From positions 372,001 to 436,000 of the forward strand of contig JAQGEQ010000162.1 in the NCBI GenBank assembly GCA_034620365.1: a stretch of 64,000 nucleotides of DNA, given 5' to 3'. The translations under genes were made by a program, and so were the position numbers. The notes under the pieces are model-generated. The model was not told the DNA's origin and did no database searches. It saw only the letters and a list, made by a program, of their open reading frames with translations. The stretch's first letter is position 1, and each line of letters opens with the position of its first letter. Source of the DNA: Pegea sp. RAD2-039 (Eukaryota; Chordata; Thaliacea; Salpida; Salpidae). Below, one piece after another: positions 22,085 to 34,839 of this stretch.

Positions 22085-23760
22085 ATCAAAAGGAAATTTT
22101 TGAATTAGTATTCAAACTTGAATATACTAAACAAAGATATCACTTTAACAAACAAAAATCACAAATTTCTGAAAGAAAAATCCCAGTCACGTGCCTTTCA
22201 ACAACCATCAGCTATAACCATGCCTTATTATAGAGTTATCCAAGTTGATCATGTGATTAGCTAATTCTGTTTAAATATTTCAAGGGTTTCATTACTTATT
22301 CGGTTGAATGATTATTAACAATATATCGCCTCTAATGGTTACTACTATTTTGGTTGTTATGCATCGATAATCACACACTTTTGATATGTCACGTGGTTAA
22401 AATTAGCTAATTAAAACAGTTTGGCGTGACTAGAGATGAAGTATTTCTGATGTCAACGAGAACTTGCAAAGATTCTGCCCAATGTACAGCAAATACTCCT
22501 GTCGATGTGACAATCTTGATCTGTCCGAAGATTGCAACTTAATTAAAAATCGTGAAAGTTATTGTTGAAATATGTCACAGTGCACACAGCTTCTAACCTC
22601 ATACCGTCCACCATCTCAAGCCTCCTAGCAACTGGATTACAAGCGCATGCCACAAAGCCTAGCAAAAGGAAATTTTGAATAATAATTTAAACTTGGAAAT
22701 ACTAAACAGTGATATCACTTTCACAAAGAAATTACAAATTTCTGAAAGAAAAATCCCAGTCACGTACCCTTGAAAAAGCATCAGCTAGTAAATCTGTATA
22801 AACTCGCCTTCGCATAGATTTATCCAGGTTGATAATATGATTAGCTATTTTTATTTTTGTTTTCTCAAGGGTTTCATTACACGGTTGAATGATTATATAG
22901 TATAGCGCCTCTAATGGCTACTACTATTTGGGTCGCCATGCATCGATAATCACACATTTGACAAGGTCATGTGGTTAACATTAGATAATATTGTTTATAT
23001 ATTTTTATTTGAAAATTGTAAGCTTTATGCTCGTAGTAGTTTAGAGTTAGTTCTTTTCATTATCAAAGTATTTAGTTGATCAGCTAAAGTTGTGTTTATA
23101 GTTGAAAGCGTTTTATCAGTGCCATAGTAAGCTTATGATTTCTATAGCGCCTCTGCTGGTCACTAATGGTTTGGTTGTCACGCTTCGTTCCTTACAAATG
23201 TTTTCTGTGTCACGTGCTTATAAAATGTTTATTAAAACGGTTTTGCATGAGTAGAAAGAAAATGTGGCTGATATCAAAAAAAATAATTCAAAAGTTTTTA
23301 TGCAATTATATCAGCGCTGTCAGACTGATGAAATGGTAGGTGACATTAACAATTAAGTAACTTTTAATTCAAAATTCTAAAGAAGATTTTTTTCATCTAC
23401 AATATACTAGAATTAGAGAAAAATTTATTGCATCATTATTGAGGGAGCTATGAAGGTGCTACTGATTGTTGTTTTATGCTTTAAAAGATAACTTCTTGAC
23501 ATTGGATTTACAAATACCAAGTTTAAAATCGCAAAATAGTAAATCTTGTTCGATTTGTTTGATTTGTTTGATTTGTAGGATTTAAAATTATTAGTATTAA
23601 TAAGACTATATGTGTAATTAATTATTTACATAAATAATTATACTAATATTAATAGTTTTGTGTGTGATATATTAATATTAGCATAATTATTTATGTGATG
23701 AAGAATAAAATTATACTTCAATAAAAACTGAAAAAAGATATATCAGTAGACTTAAAGTAG
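22085..23760 (-). repeat. Tandem array of diverged promoter-like blocks
   Basis: Two direct copies of a unit of about 550 bases. Each starts AAAAGGAAATTTTTGAA/AATA, then TTTCTGAAAGAAAAATCCCAG and TCACGT, then relatives of the R block (GCCTCTAATGG, ATGCATCGATAATCACACA, GTCACGTGG). A third, closer to standard R, is at 23,085-23,230 (CTATAGCGCCTCTGCTGG, GTCACGTGC). A 7SL-like 5' fragment divides the first two. No coding sequence seen. Confidence 0.65.
22576..22663 (-). ncRNA. 7SL-like RNA 5' half only
   Basis: 88 bases of the Alu-domain half. The start has decayed to GCTAGGCTTTGTGG. The 3' half is absent. Relic inside the tandem array. Confidence 0.65.
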
Positions 23761-23822
23761 AAAACGAAATGGGTCTAATCCTATTGGTTAGGCTGTGACA
23801 CTTGTTAGATGTAGTGATGGGG
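23761..23822 (-). ncRNA. 7SL-like RNA 3' end fragment
   Basis: It keeps only the helix-5 3' strand GTGTCACAGCCTAACC and the terminator-side GACCCATTTCG. The 5' Alu half is missing. Short unassigned sequence (23,823-23,989) follows. Confidence 0.6.
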
Positions 23823-23989
23823 CGACAATACCAGGCGACAGTAATTTATCAAAATAATTTTTGAATCAATGTATTTATATATATTAATTATAAACAACTG
23901 TTTCAATTAATAAGCAACTAAAGAAATGAAAGAATTTCAAACATTTTATTAATTTCAAGCATTTTAAAGTTTTTTTTTCTAATAAATTA

Positions 23990-25622
23990 TGTAAAAAAAA
24001 GGAATTGTCAACTTCAATGTAAACATCATCAACAGATACTGTTGATATCTTTATTGATTAAATGGCTGCACATCTAAGTTCTTCAATTTGATAAATTCAT
24101 TTCTTACGAACACTAGGGTAACAAGTCCATTAAGACAAAAGCTGCTCTGTACCATTCAAAATCAAAACTAGAGTAAGATAGGTGTGTTTACTCAATACAA
24201 CATTCTTCGGGATTTTCATTTTAATGTTACTACGATAAGGCTTTTATACGTGTGTCAAAGGAGTTTATCTTCATTTAAGATCTGATAGAAATCTTTTTAA
24301 TGCATCACGTCTAAAGGCAAAGAGCAAAGTAAAATACATCATCATTTGCGTCCTACTTTTTGCTGATGATGAAACAATTGTTGCATAATAAGCTAAAACC
24401 TACAGATGCTGATAGACTAATTCTCAGCAGCCTGCAACAACTTCGGAATCAAAATCAATTTAAATATTTTTCTAGACGTCCATCTATTTTGAAGAAATTA
24501 TATTTAATCTTATCTTTTATTGTTCATTAATATTTTAATTATTTTATAAATCTGTTGTGGCACCCACAAACGCTAAACTTTAAATGGTTAATAAATACCA
24601 TGAAGATACTGATCCTTCATTGGAGTTCCACATCAATCCCCAATTTAATTTTTAGAACCGATCGATGTGACGGTTCATGATTATATAAAATTAGAAACTC
24701 ACTTAAAAGTACAATAAGTGTAAAGCTGATTGTCTTTTAAAAAAGCTTGCTAAATATTCTACGTATTTCTGCCGCTGTTTTACAGTTGTAAGGGCAATTA
24801 CGAATATATATATGTTATATTATATTATTATATATTATATGTTATAAACGAATTTTATAAAAATTTACGTAAAATTGTAGCTGTTTGTGAAATATTTTAT
24901 CAATTCATGAAATTATTTACTCATTATGTAATTCTTTTGCAATTTACCTTTTTTGAAGAAGTGAAAATAAAGATAACTCCCTGATGGGTTCATTGTCAGT
25001 GACGGCATCATTATTTTCAATATCATGGTTACTAGTCACCGAAAAATTGTTTTGTTGACTCTAAACAATCAAAATACAATGATGACGTCACAACCGACGT
25101 CAACGGCGTCATCTTCTTATATTTGTTTAGAAAAAGCTCTTCGCTAAGTTTACTCTTGATCTTTAAATTTCTTAACTGTGATTGATAACTTTACAACCAC
25201 ACAAGTTCACCAGTGACGTCATCGATTCAATTCGATGTAATACTTTTACAATTGAAAAAGCTTTGACACACATTCAGCATCTTTACTTTGATCACGTGAT
25301 GGATAACGTTCTTGACGCGTAAATGGTAGTGGAGTTGATGACGTCGATGATAATGGTTGTTGTTAGTGCGTTTCACTTCATTCGGAGTGTAGGGAATGGT
25401 CTTCCTGTCAAATTGATACTCAATTGATGCTAATGATGACGTCACAAACACTTGTCAATAGAATAGTAGAGATTTTTGAGGTAATAATTGATTGAGAGTA
25501 ACAGCAAGAGAACAAGCAAGTGATCTGTCAATAATTCAATCGTGTCATCATCTACTCAGTGATATTTACAAATTAATTCTGTTTTTTTTTAAACTATTTT
25601 AATTAATTATCTAAAAATTTGG
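23990..25622 (-). repeat. S module, copy 2
   Basis: About 95% identical by eye to 11,691-13,251, with a short AT microsatellite insertion near 24,808-24,845. It carries the terminal exon at 24944-25060 and the same three CREs. Confidence 0.8.
24944..25060 (-). CDS. Terminal exon of unknown minus-strand gene, S copy 2
   Basis: Same 38-codon frame and stop position as 12573-12689. The N-terminal half SQQNNFSVTSNHDIENNDA is identical. The C-terminal half differs by several replacements (ELSLFSLLQKR ending). The end evolves freely while the frame is kept. Function unknown. Confidence 0.38.
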   Translation of the reverse strand, partial: SQQNNFSVTSNHDIENNDAVTDNEPIRELSLFSLLQKR

Positions 25623-25886
25623 AAAAAGAAATGGGTCCAATACTATCGGTTAGGCTGTGACACTTATTTAGAGAAATGATCGGATGACTTTTATTAATAT
25701 TCTGCTCAAAGTACTACAATAGAGAAAATTGCCTAAAGAAATCAGGTAGAACATTGAACCAATTAGAATCAGAAAGAAGTTCGAACATCTGATCATAACA
25801 CATTGTACACAGCTCCTAACCTCATACCGTCCACCATCTCAAGCCTCCTAGTAGCTGGATTACAAGCGCACGCCACAACGCCCGGC
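25623..25886 (-). ncRNA. 7SL/SRP Alu-domain-like RNA (subfamily B), second copy
   Basis: 264 nt, complete, with a handful of differences from 13252-13514, nearly all in the centre. 5' GCCGGGCG, the helix-5 pairing and the T-rich end are intact. Confidence 0.75.
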
Positions 25887-27380
25887 GAAAATACGTTTTC
25901 GAAATAATATTTATACCTTTTTTCTTATAATAATATTTCTCCTTAAACATCAATTTCCTAATTTCATTGCTTTTTGAATAATTACATAAATAAAAACTTG
26001 TTTTGTTCTTATTTATTAAATACAAAGAAAACTCTTAATTAAATTGCTGTTTTAGGTTATTGCACAATTAGTACTTGGAAGCAGCTGTCATCAGACATTG
26101 TCATCTCAAGATCACTCGCGTTGTTTAAGTAAAAGTTGAACTCATCTAATATTGCCAACATTACCATTTATAAATTGTGATTTGTTTTCGTTTTGATAAT
26201 ATTAACTCTATAGGTATTATTTGTGAAAATGTATGTTAACGAGAGCTACTCTCTTCAGGCATTCTGCCTCGCGTTTATTGTAATAAATAAATAAATAAAT
26301 AGACAAATGAATAATAGAAATCTAGCAATTTTCGCTAAAGACTAAAAATAATTTTAGTTTAGTTTAATTTAATTTTAAAAACATTACCAGAAAACGATGG
26401 AATTATTTTTGTGAAATTTATAATATTTTAATTTATTTTTGTAATTTTGAATTTAAGTTGAACATGAAACGTCAAAGAGACACAAAACTTGTTTCTATTT
26501 TTCTATTTAGTTTGCAATTTTAAATGTGATTAAGTTACATGCATTTAGTATAGTCAAATTTAAATATATCAGTTGACCAACCACAATTTTTGATCACAAA
26601 ATACAGTTAAATAATGATAAAGTTGAATTCCTCTATTTAATCAAAGCTGATATTTTGGTTTACATTTTTTGATCACTTAATTCCATATTGGTTTCACTTT
26701 CAAAGCCATTAGTAGTCATCTAACATTCTTAACGTATTATTGTAGTATCTGTTTCACTTATTAACTTTTACTGTATTGCTAAAGCAAATTGTACACATTT
26801 CATAATCAAGCTTTTTCTGGCTTATACTTTTAACTTTTAAAATTAAGTTTTGTTGATTTGTACTTATGAGCTAAAGATACAAATTAAACTGAATTGAAAT
26901 ATAGCTACAGAACTCATTAACCGTAGTTTTATTATTGAATTTAGATTTACTAAAAACTAATAAAAGGTTAAACTATTTACACAAGGTATACACAAAGGAT
27001 ATACTAAATGAAATTAATTATATAAGCTTCTTTTACTTTAGCTTTGATTACATAAAGATTTGTTGATAAAATCATTTCTTTCACTGACAAATAGTACAGA
27101 TTTTCTAATATAGAGTAAACACTAAATTTTATTCAATTATAAGTTTTATTAAAAGAATTTTCTCATTCATCTGATTACATCTGATTATACGATTGTATAC
27201 AACAAGAAATCTATAAAAAAAATTCATTAAAACATCAATTAATAAAATATTACACATATACCAAACATAAAACCTCGTTTGCTATTCTAATGCATTTGAA
27301 TTTTTTTATCAAGCTTTAGTTATTACAGCTTGTCAAAAAAATTGTTTTTGTCCCAACTTTTCTGTAAGGACAATTTCAGT
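25887..27380 (-). repeat. S' module, copy 2
   Basis: It matches 13,515-14,990 with about 5-8% difference, including the retroposon tail. No exon recognised. Confidence 0.7.
26235..26302 (+). mobile_element. Retroposon 3' tail, second copy
   Basis: Same hairpin (ACGAGAGCTACTCTCTTCAG) and (AATA)n tail as 13866-13929, carried along by duplication of S'. Confidence 0.45.
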
Positions 27381-29040
27381 AGTAGCGTATCAAGGTAGAA
27401 TGTAAGACGTAAAGGAAAAAAGAAGTATATGCAAATGAAAGGTCAAAAGTAAAATCGACAAAAAGAATATTATAAAGATGAAACCTTCGATTTTGGCAGG
27501 CACGTTTATGAATGAATAAGCTATTGCAACAAACACACATCTGGCTGCAATGTGATTGAGATTTAAAGATCGTGGAACTATTATCTATCAGAATTGATTT
27601 GTTTTGGTTCACGAAAGATGTTGATGAATGTCTTTAAAGTTCACGTTCATCTGCAAATTAAAAAACTGTTTGTTAAACTGTTTGTAATTAAATTTTTGTT
27701 TTTGAATTCAAAATTTGATAAGTATTTCTAATTATTTTGATGTTTTGTAAATAAATAAAAACATTTTCTTCAATCTAAAGATAAAATTTGAAATTATTTA
27801 AAAATTGAAGAACAATTTGTGGAATTTGTGTTTTTAAAACTGAAATAAGTGAAAACAGGAAAAATTTTATTGGTCATTTAAAGCTGTTTTCTCATTTGAT
27901 AGAAGCAATAATAGAAAACAAACGAAAATTTGATGAAAAAACGCTTATTATTGGATCACAAAGTTTTACAATTATTACAAAAATCATTTTATAAAAGTTT
28001 CTTGGAGTCTTAAATCAAAAAGCTTTTATTTATTTCAAGTTGAATTATTTATATTTACTTCTAACAAAAAAACTTTGCAACAAAGTAGCAACATGAAAGT
28101 AGTGACTTTGAAGTCAAAGTATTTAGCATCCAAATGCAATTCTTCGTTGATATTAGATGTTTGCTGGAGTCTTTCAAGATAAGATTATAAGAGGACTGCA
28201 TTAAAACAACAAATATTTTAATGAAAATCAATGAAACCTGAATAAACTACAGCAACTGAAAAAGTTTAGATTTTCTCCTGTTACATTCAGACATACTTAT
28301 TAGCTGACATTTGTCTAAATAGTCCAAATATCTTCATCATCTACCTGATAAGTAAGATCAAGTCTTAACAAACAAATCTATTAATCTTTTATTTACAAAT
28401 TACCTGATACTTACCAGATTTTTTTAGAAAGATCTCTTTGTTGAAATCTTTATATTGTACCATAATATTTAAGTTTGCTTCAAATCTTAGAAAAAGATTC
28501 GTAGATATAAGAATTCTACTGGAATCTATAAATACAGAGAAAACCAACAAATAATGTAAATGATTTAAATTCGAACTAACCTGAACAAACAACAGCAACT
28601 GAAAAAATGTCTGATTTTATTATTTTGTATATAGACTTTCTCATCAGCCGAGATTTGTCAATCAAGTGCAGACCATCTCTTATTAATTACAAAAGCTTTA
28701 TAGTTAACCAACAAATCCAGTAATTTTCAATTTACAAGTTTTGTTTTAAGATAATCAGTTGTGTAACTCAAAATTTTTATCAAAATTTAAACTTGTAGCT
28801 GATGATATAAATAGTCAAAAATGAGATTTAGTTTTTGCTAAAAATTGTTTATTATTTGAAACTGACCTGCAAATTTCAAACATTAGGAAAAAAATTTGGT
28901 TTCTTTGATTCTCTATCCAAAATCTCATCGAAGTAAGAGTAAGTAGTTGTACTCTCATGTGACATACAAAACTAAAAGGATTCTGTGAAGAAAATCAATC
29001 ATTAAAATAAATCACAAGATACTTCTGTAGTAACAACTTA
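27381..29040 (-). repeat. T/U module after S' copy 2
   Basis: T: TATGCAAATGAAAGG octamer at about 27,430 and ATTATAAAGATG, CATCTGGCTGCAATGTG. U: contains the best-preserved exon pair (28415-28678). The further segment DSSKHLISTK at 28,130-28,190 begins at a CTTGAAAG acceptor. A 78-codon minus frame across T (27376-27612) is not consistently kept elsewhere and I do not call it a gene. Confidence 0.7.
28415..28678 (-). CDS. U gene exon pair, copy at 28 kb (partial gene)
   Basis: Exon 28581-28678 follows ATTAATAAG and reads DGLHLIDKSRLMRKSIYK, then IIKSDIFSVAVVCS (phase 2 in, phase 1 out, donor GTTAGT). Exon 28415-28525 follows TTTATAG, in matching phase 1, and reads DSSRILISTNLFLRFEANLN, then IMVQYKDFNKEIFLKKS, ending at GTAAGT. 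Related exons recur within the same module, so the protein is built of repeats of about 70 residues with a core like FSVAVVxSDSSRxLISTN. Such alternating beta-like segments would suit a repeat fold, but I cannot name the family. Flanking exons are uncertain: HESTTTYSYFDEIL at about 28,880-28,970 has a stop here. Against the 60-kb copy all differences in the first exon are replacements. Confidence 0.45.
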
Positions 29041-30790
29041 CCTGACAGATTTTGCAAGACATGTTTCTAAATCTCATCAACTGTGCTCCACTTTGTAAAC
29101 AAAGATTTGTAAATATCAGATGTTTGCTTGATTATAAAAACAAAAAGTTAAAAAAAGAAAATTCAACAAGTTCAGATATCTTCATCAACTCCAGTATTGT
29201 ATAAAAAGTAGCTTCCAAATCTCTCAGAAATTTCATTGATTTTCAATTTAATGGTAAAAAAAGATTAAAATAAGTTGATCATCTCTAAAAGATTAGTTAT
29301 TAGTTATAATTTATAGTTGTATTTTCATGAAAAATATTTTATGTTTAAGAAACAACTCAAAGAAATTATTTAAATTTGACAAAAAGGTGAGGAGAAATAT
29401 TCTCAGATGTAGAAAACGATTTTATTGATTTTGAAAATCAAATCTTCATCTGATTAAAGGATGATGTTAACAACAAAGACTAATAACCCTAAATTAAGAA
29501 CTCACTTTGGGAATCATCCAAAGAAAACTTTCCTTCAAGAAATTTTTATCAAATGCGTTCTATCAAACAAAATATTCAAGATTTACTTTTATATAAACTA
29601 GTTATTTGTAGAAGTCATAACTGCAAAACTGAATTTATATTTTATCTGCATTTTTTAAAGTAGTCTATCAAATTATTAAGAAATCAAGATCTCTTCTAGA
29701 GTTCAATCAAAACACATATTTGTAAAAATATAATGAAATTAAAAGAAATTGCTTTAGAAACTAAAACTTAAATTAATTACTATTATATAAAACTTTATTT
29801 TTATAGAAAGTTAATGAAACAGTTTTAATTATTATTTATTATCCTTATATTTAAAATAAGAAAATGTTTGTTTCAATTAAATAGATCAATTAACTAAACT
29901 GAAAAGTTAAATTATTCTTTGACAAGATTGTGTAAAAGAATTGAAAATTAGACATTTAATACAAAATAAATATATATTTGTAAACTGCAAATATCAACCT
30001 CAAAACAAATTTAAAGTAAGAACAAGATATCATCTTTATGTAATGTATATGATAATTAAATTAATAAATGAAATTAACAAATCTCAAGAAAGTTCAAAGC
30101 TCATTGACAATCATAAAGTTTAAATAAATAAATAACAAATTACTTACAACTTCAAGCATTAGACATAATACCTCACGAATTTGAGAACCAAGAAGCAAAA
30201 CAAAAACCATGAAAGTTGTTTAATTTTTTCCTGAAGAAAAATATAAAAATAAATAAACATCTTTATTACATTTTTAAGCCTTGAATTACAAACTTTAAAT
30301 TTATCAATTCAATATTTAATTTTCTAACATTTTATAAACAACTAAAAATAGTATGACTTTTAAACATCATTTAAAAATTTAAATTAACATTAAATAACTA
30401 TTAATAAAACACATAAACATCATAATTATATAAACTATGATTTTTATATATATAAACAAAAACATAAAACCAAATTGCCTGAATAATAAATTTAGTCGAA
30501 TATAATTATGGTTTAAAACTAAATGACAAACTTTTAAGAAGTTGATATGAAATATCTGTCTAAAAGAAGAAGTAGTAAGATTAATTATTTAAAATTTATA
30601 TGTTTGTCATTTAAAGTTATTAACACAAGTGAAGTTATATTAGTTTGTAATTGAAAAAAGCTGTTTATTTAAATAAAAAAACTAAGCACTGATATGCTAA
30701 AGTCTTCATCTTAAATTATATATTTTTCTATTGAATAGAACGTAGTAACAAATTTTTGGTTAAAAAGATTTTTAATTTGTATATATTTTT
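29041..30790 (-). repeat. V module, copy 2
   Basis: It matches 15,211-16,440 with about 600 extra bases (about 29,940-30,500) that are A-rich and carry a meaningless 60-codon + frame. The SKHLIFTNLCLQSGAQL exon with a perfect CAG|GTAAGT donor is at 29,043-29,127. An acceptor-led IKYKFSFAVMTSTNN and stop lies near 29,600. Confidence 0.65.
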
Positions 30791-33070
30791 ATTATAATGC
30801 TCTCATAAGTTAGGAACTGGTTTTGTCATTTGTCTTACTACTGTTACTAATAGAATTACTCTTTTAAAACATCAAACTGAAACACTGATGACATGGAAAA
30901 AATCTGCGCTTAATTACCGTAAAATATTTTTAAACTAAAATTTCAAATAGTTCTTACAACTATCAAAAGATTCCACTATCAACCAAATCCCTATTTTGAT
31001 TAAGTGGCTTGCCTGCCTTTTAAAATTTAAACACTTTAATATTTTAATCAGATTAGAAAGTGATTTAGAGTCAATGCTTTTCTTGACAATTTGAAGAAAA
31101 AACCATGAGACAGTTATTATGTTTAGATACGCTAACAGTTGTATGCTAGTTGATCATGTGATCAGCTAATGTTGTGTTTATAGTTGCAAGATTTTTATCT
31201 TTACCATAGTAGTCTGATGATTTCTATAGCGCCTCTACTGGTTACTATTGTTTTGGTCGTTATGCTTCGTTGCTTACAAATGATTTCTGTGTCACGTGGT
31301 TAACACTTGTTTACAAAAACAGCTTCATTTGCTTTGCCTGAAATAAACGAGTGTTTACAAGATTTTGTTGCAATCGAAGCAGCGTTTTCGGGTTGATGAA
31401 ACTTCTGATGTTGATGACATCAGCAATTAAGTCACTATTCAAAAAAAAAGCTTAGAGAAGAGTTTTACATCAACAATGTACTGGGACTAGAAGAAACACT
31501 AATGATATCACTAGTGGAGAGTGCTAGAACTTGTTGTAGAATGTTTTAAAAGTCTTCAGTTGTTCTAGAGATGTTAACTTCCAATTTTAATTCAGAAACT
31601 ATTAAAAAAAATTGTTAATGACTCATATAGAGGTTTAGAAATTAAGAAACTAAATCACAAAACATGAAATCATATCTGTTACTGAAACAGAATATAGTTG
31701 TATATTTTTAAACGTTTATAAGAATGTTTCTTTTATCTAAACCTAAATACTGTAGTTGAAGATTTACTTAAAGTAATTGTCTTGTTTGTTTTGATTACGA
31801 ATAACAGAAACAATTTAAAGGCCTTTGCGGCAGTTTAAGTTTAAAAGAACTTGATCTATAAAAAAGAAAGAAAGCAATTTATTTTGTAGTAAGCAAATCA
31901 GTTAGCAATTACAGAAGAGTTTGATTATAGAAAAAAATTGGAAATTTTGAACTTTTATACTTGCTTATCGTTAACTTCAGCAAAGTAACTGACAAAAAGA
32001 TAACTTACAACAAAGAGTGGTGCTCCTGGTTTCATTTTAGGGAAATAAACTCTCAAAGCTCTCATAATTCTTATCAAAAATAGTTCATTAAAAACCTCAA
32101 AAAGAGATAAAATACCCTCACTATCCAAGTCTGATATACCAATCTTACAAGCAATTTGATTATTTTAACAAGTAGCACCGACTTGAAGATTTTGCATGAT
32201 AATAACATCAAGTATCTATCCACCGACTTGGAATCCAAAGTAAGACTCTCTCGTATGGCTTACAAGCAACAAATGCAAAAATATGTTTAAAGTTAGTTGA
32301 TAAATACTTTGAAAACTGATCAAAGATGATCTTACAAATATTTGAAAGACTAAAGATAATTATTTCAAAAGCTTCATCTCACCAACAAGACTTTATGAAA
32401 CGACTTCACGAGAAACGCTGACAAAAAATTTCAAAAACACAAAATTGATAATAATATGATTTTATTAAACATTTTCTTCAATATAGAAGAAGTGAAACAG
32501 AAAATCGAGTTGAGAATAAAGTTGTCTTATAATTAAAATAAAAACTTCCCAATTAGTCTTTGCTTTCTCGTTTTTGTTATCAAAGCCATCTTTGAAGATT
32601 TACAAAACATTGTTGCACCTAAAAATTAGTAGATGACATCAACATACTTTTGATTCTACAAATCTTGTTTTATAAAAGATACACAAAAGTTGTAAAATAC
32701 TATTTTTGATAAACAATAATCTGTAAAACGTTAGACTACTTTTACACTGATTATTTTTAATCATTATTTCAAATGAGATAAAACAAACCGAATGAGAGTT
32801 TCTCCTAGTATTTCAGTTCTTACATCAGCAACATACTCTTCAGTAATAACAAATTCTTTTGAATTCTGAGCCTTCAATTAATTATAGTTTGTTTAAGCTA
32901 TTGCAATATTCGAGAGAAGTTTTTCCCTGTGATTACTCATAAATTGTTAATTACAATTTAATAAGATGTAAAGTAAAAAACATTTATATGCAACCACAAG
33001 GTCGAAGATAAATGCAGGCAATAGAATGCTATAAAGATAAACTTGTCGATTTGATAAAAATGTTTGTGAT
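30791..33070 (-). repeat. R module, copy 3 (truncated at the host-gene border)
   Basis: Promoter-like block with CACGTG at 31293. Exon-like LDSKSVDRYLMLL and IFNEL..GAPLFV segments are open. The VSELKLEVNIS frame has an early stop shared with copies 4 and 5. The module stops at about 33,070, within the T part, where single-copy sequence begins. Its minus-strand upstream exons are therefore missing and it is likely a dead gene end with a live promoter block. Confidence 0.7.
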
Positions 33071-33445
33071 TAAATCATCCGATCTTAAATTATATTTTAA
33101 GTGAAACCATATATACCTTTTTATTTTTAATATTCATTTTAAAAATATTGAAATTGCACTAAACTTTCTTTCTGATTTTTATTGATAAGAATCTAACATC
33201 TATTTTGAATTTGTTTTTAAATTATAAGAAATGAAACAATATTCTAAACGTCAATTTTAAAAGAGCTGAGAATGTTTCAATAAACTATTCTATAATTAAA
33301 TATGTATATTTCTAGATATTAAGTTTGTATATAAATATTTTGTAGTTTGTATTTATATGTATACCAAATAGTTAAAGTTGTTTGTATTAAGTTTGACAAC
33401 AAAAGTGTTTTTTTAACAAATGTATATTTATACAAAACTTAAATA
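33071..33445 (+). promoter_or_regulatory. Upstream region of the zinc-finger gene
   Basis: A+T-rich, no clear TATA or CRE. Two segments of it (33,081-33,100 and 33,321-33,401) recur fused together at about 49,275-49,371. Confidence 0.35.
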
Positions 33446-34839
33446 ATGTCGAGTTCTACTATTTCTTTATACAGACTAAGTGATTCAGTGATTACAACTT
33501 ATTTCCTTTTACTTGACATGTATTCTAACATATAGTATGCTCCTAATACTCCAGAAAAATACCAAAACTCATTATGTTTGTATCAGAACAGGGTAAGTAT
33601 TTCTTTTTGTTTATTAGAATTTATCTGTTATCTTCAAAATTTTACTTTTTATTTGTAGCCATTGGCAAATGATCCATCACAATATATAGTTCATCATCGA
33701 CCCAACTTGTTTGACTTTATGACTTCTTATGGAGGAATAACTAGAGAAGGTAATTAAAATTGTCGATAGTAAATTACTTTATAGCATTATGCTTATTTAT
33801 ATTTTTGCCTAAATAAATGAGATAAGGTTTGATTGTGACAAATCTCGAAGATAACAATGTTTTAACCTTTAAAATAAAATTCAAATACTTCAAATTTGGT
33901 ATAAGTAGCCAGAAAACAAAATTTAGCAAAAGAAAGTACTCAGAAAAATAATTAACTGCGCATTAAAGTGACTTAGATAGAAAATTTTAGATTTAAATCA
34001 TTTTGTTTTTGACAGAATATTTCAATCTTCGTGAAGAAAGCGTCCAGAAACAATTAAAGTTGAAATATAAAAGTAACAGTCAACAATTTGTTGATGAAGA
34101 TGATGAGGATTTGGTTGTAAATGTTTCTGGTATTAGTTACAAAGGTGACATTGAAGATGTTTTTGAGGAAGAAGAAAAAATTAAAGGTTCAAATATAAAT
34201 CTATTAAAGATCTTATTTATAATTGCTACGAACAAGCATAAAATATCTAATAATCAAAGTAACTGCAAACACAAACTTATTATTAATCAGCAGTAACTTT
34301 TTCTAACATAAATTATTCAAAACGAGAAAAATAATTTGGAAAAACAACCGGAAAAAGTGATAAAAATTAATTTTGTTTTTAAACAAAAATATAAATGAAC
34401 TTGATTTATAAATAATTTGTTTGCAGCTGAAGTCTTAAAAGAGTCAGGTGAGGAGGATCTTAAAGATTATGAAGACTTCGTGTCACATTTAAGCAGGAAA
34501 CGAAAATTCCCAGGTGGCCAAAGTGAAAACACTTTACACAAATTTAACCTCAGCCGACCTATACCAATTAGTGATCTAAAGAAAACTCACGATTGTAAGA
34601 TTTGCGGAAAGTCTTTTTCCTTTTATCGTAATTTACGAACACATATACTTACTGTTCATGAAAAAGAAAGACGTTTCGGCTGCTCATTATGTGGAAGTTC
34701 TTTTGGACAAAAAGTTACCCTCATACGTCATATACAATCTGCTCATCAACATGCAAACTACGAATGCCAAATATGTAAGAAATCATACTCTTATGATACT
34801 AACTTACGTAGGCACATTCGAACTGTGCATCAAAAGTAG
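33446..34839 (+). CDS. C2H2 zinc-finger protein, 257 aa
   Basis: Likely nuclear, DNA-binding. Five exons join with correct phases: 33446-33487, 33536-33592, 33659-33749, 34016-34186 and 34427-34839 (774 bases, 258 codons). Introns are 48, 66, 266 and 240 bp; the first has donor GTGATT. Start ATGTCGAGTTCT was chosen because it splices in frame to YAPNTPEKYQ. Residues 1-60 are of no known type. Residues 95-160 are very acidic (DEDDEDL, FEEEEKIK), then a basic RKRKFPGG. Three C2H2 fingers follow at about 177-198 (CKICGKSF..H....H), 206-227 and 234-255, each C-x2-C-x12-H-x4-H with a His-x4-His tail, and the chain ends two residues later. Linkers are not the canonical TGEKP type. AATAAA near 35,029 would end the transcript. 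Ortholog not identified. Confidence 0.85.

Noticed and set aside
27376-27612. 78-codon minus-strand frame across T (also 51338-51571)
   Set aside because: Not open in the T copies at 9.9 and 18.7 kb; it overlaps the octamer/TATA region and has no splice context.
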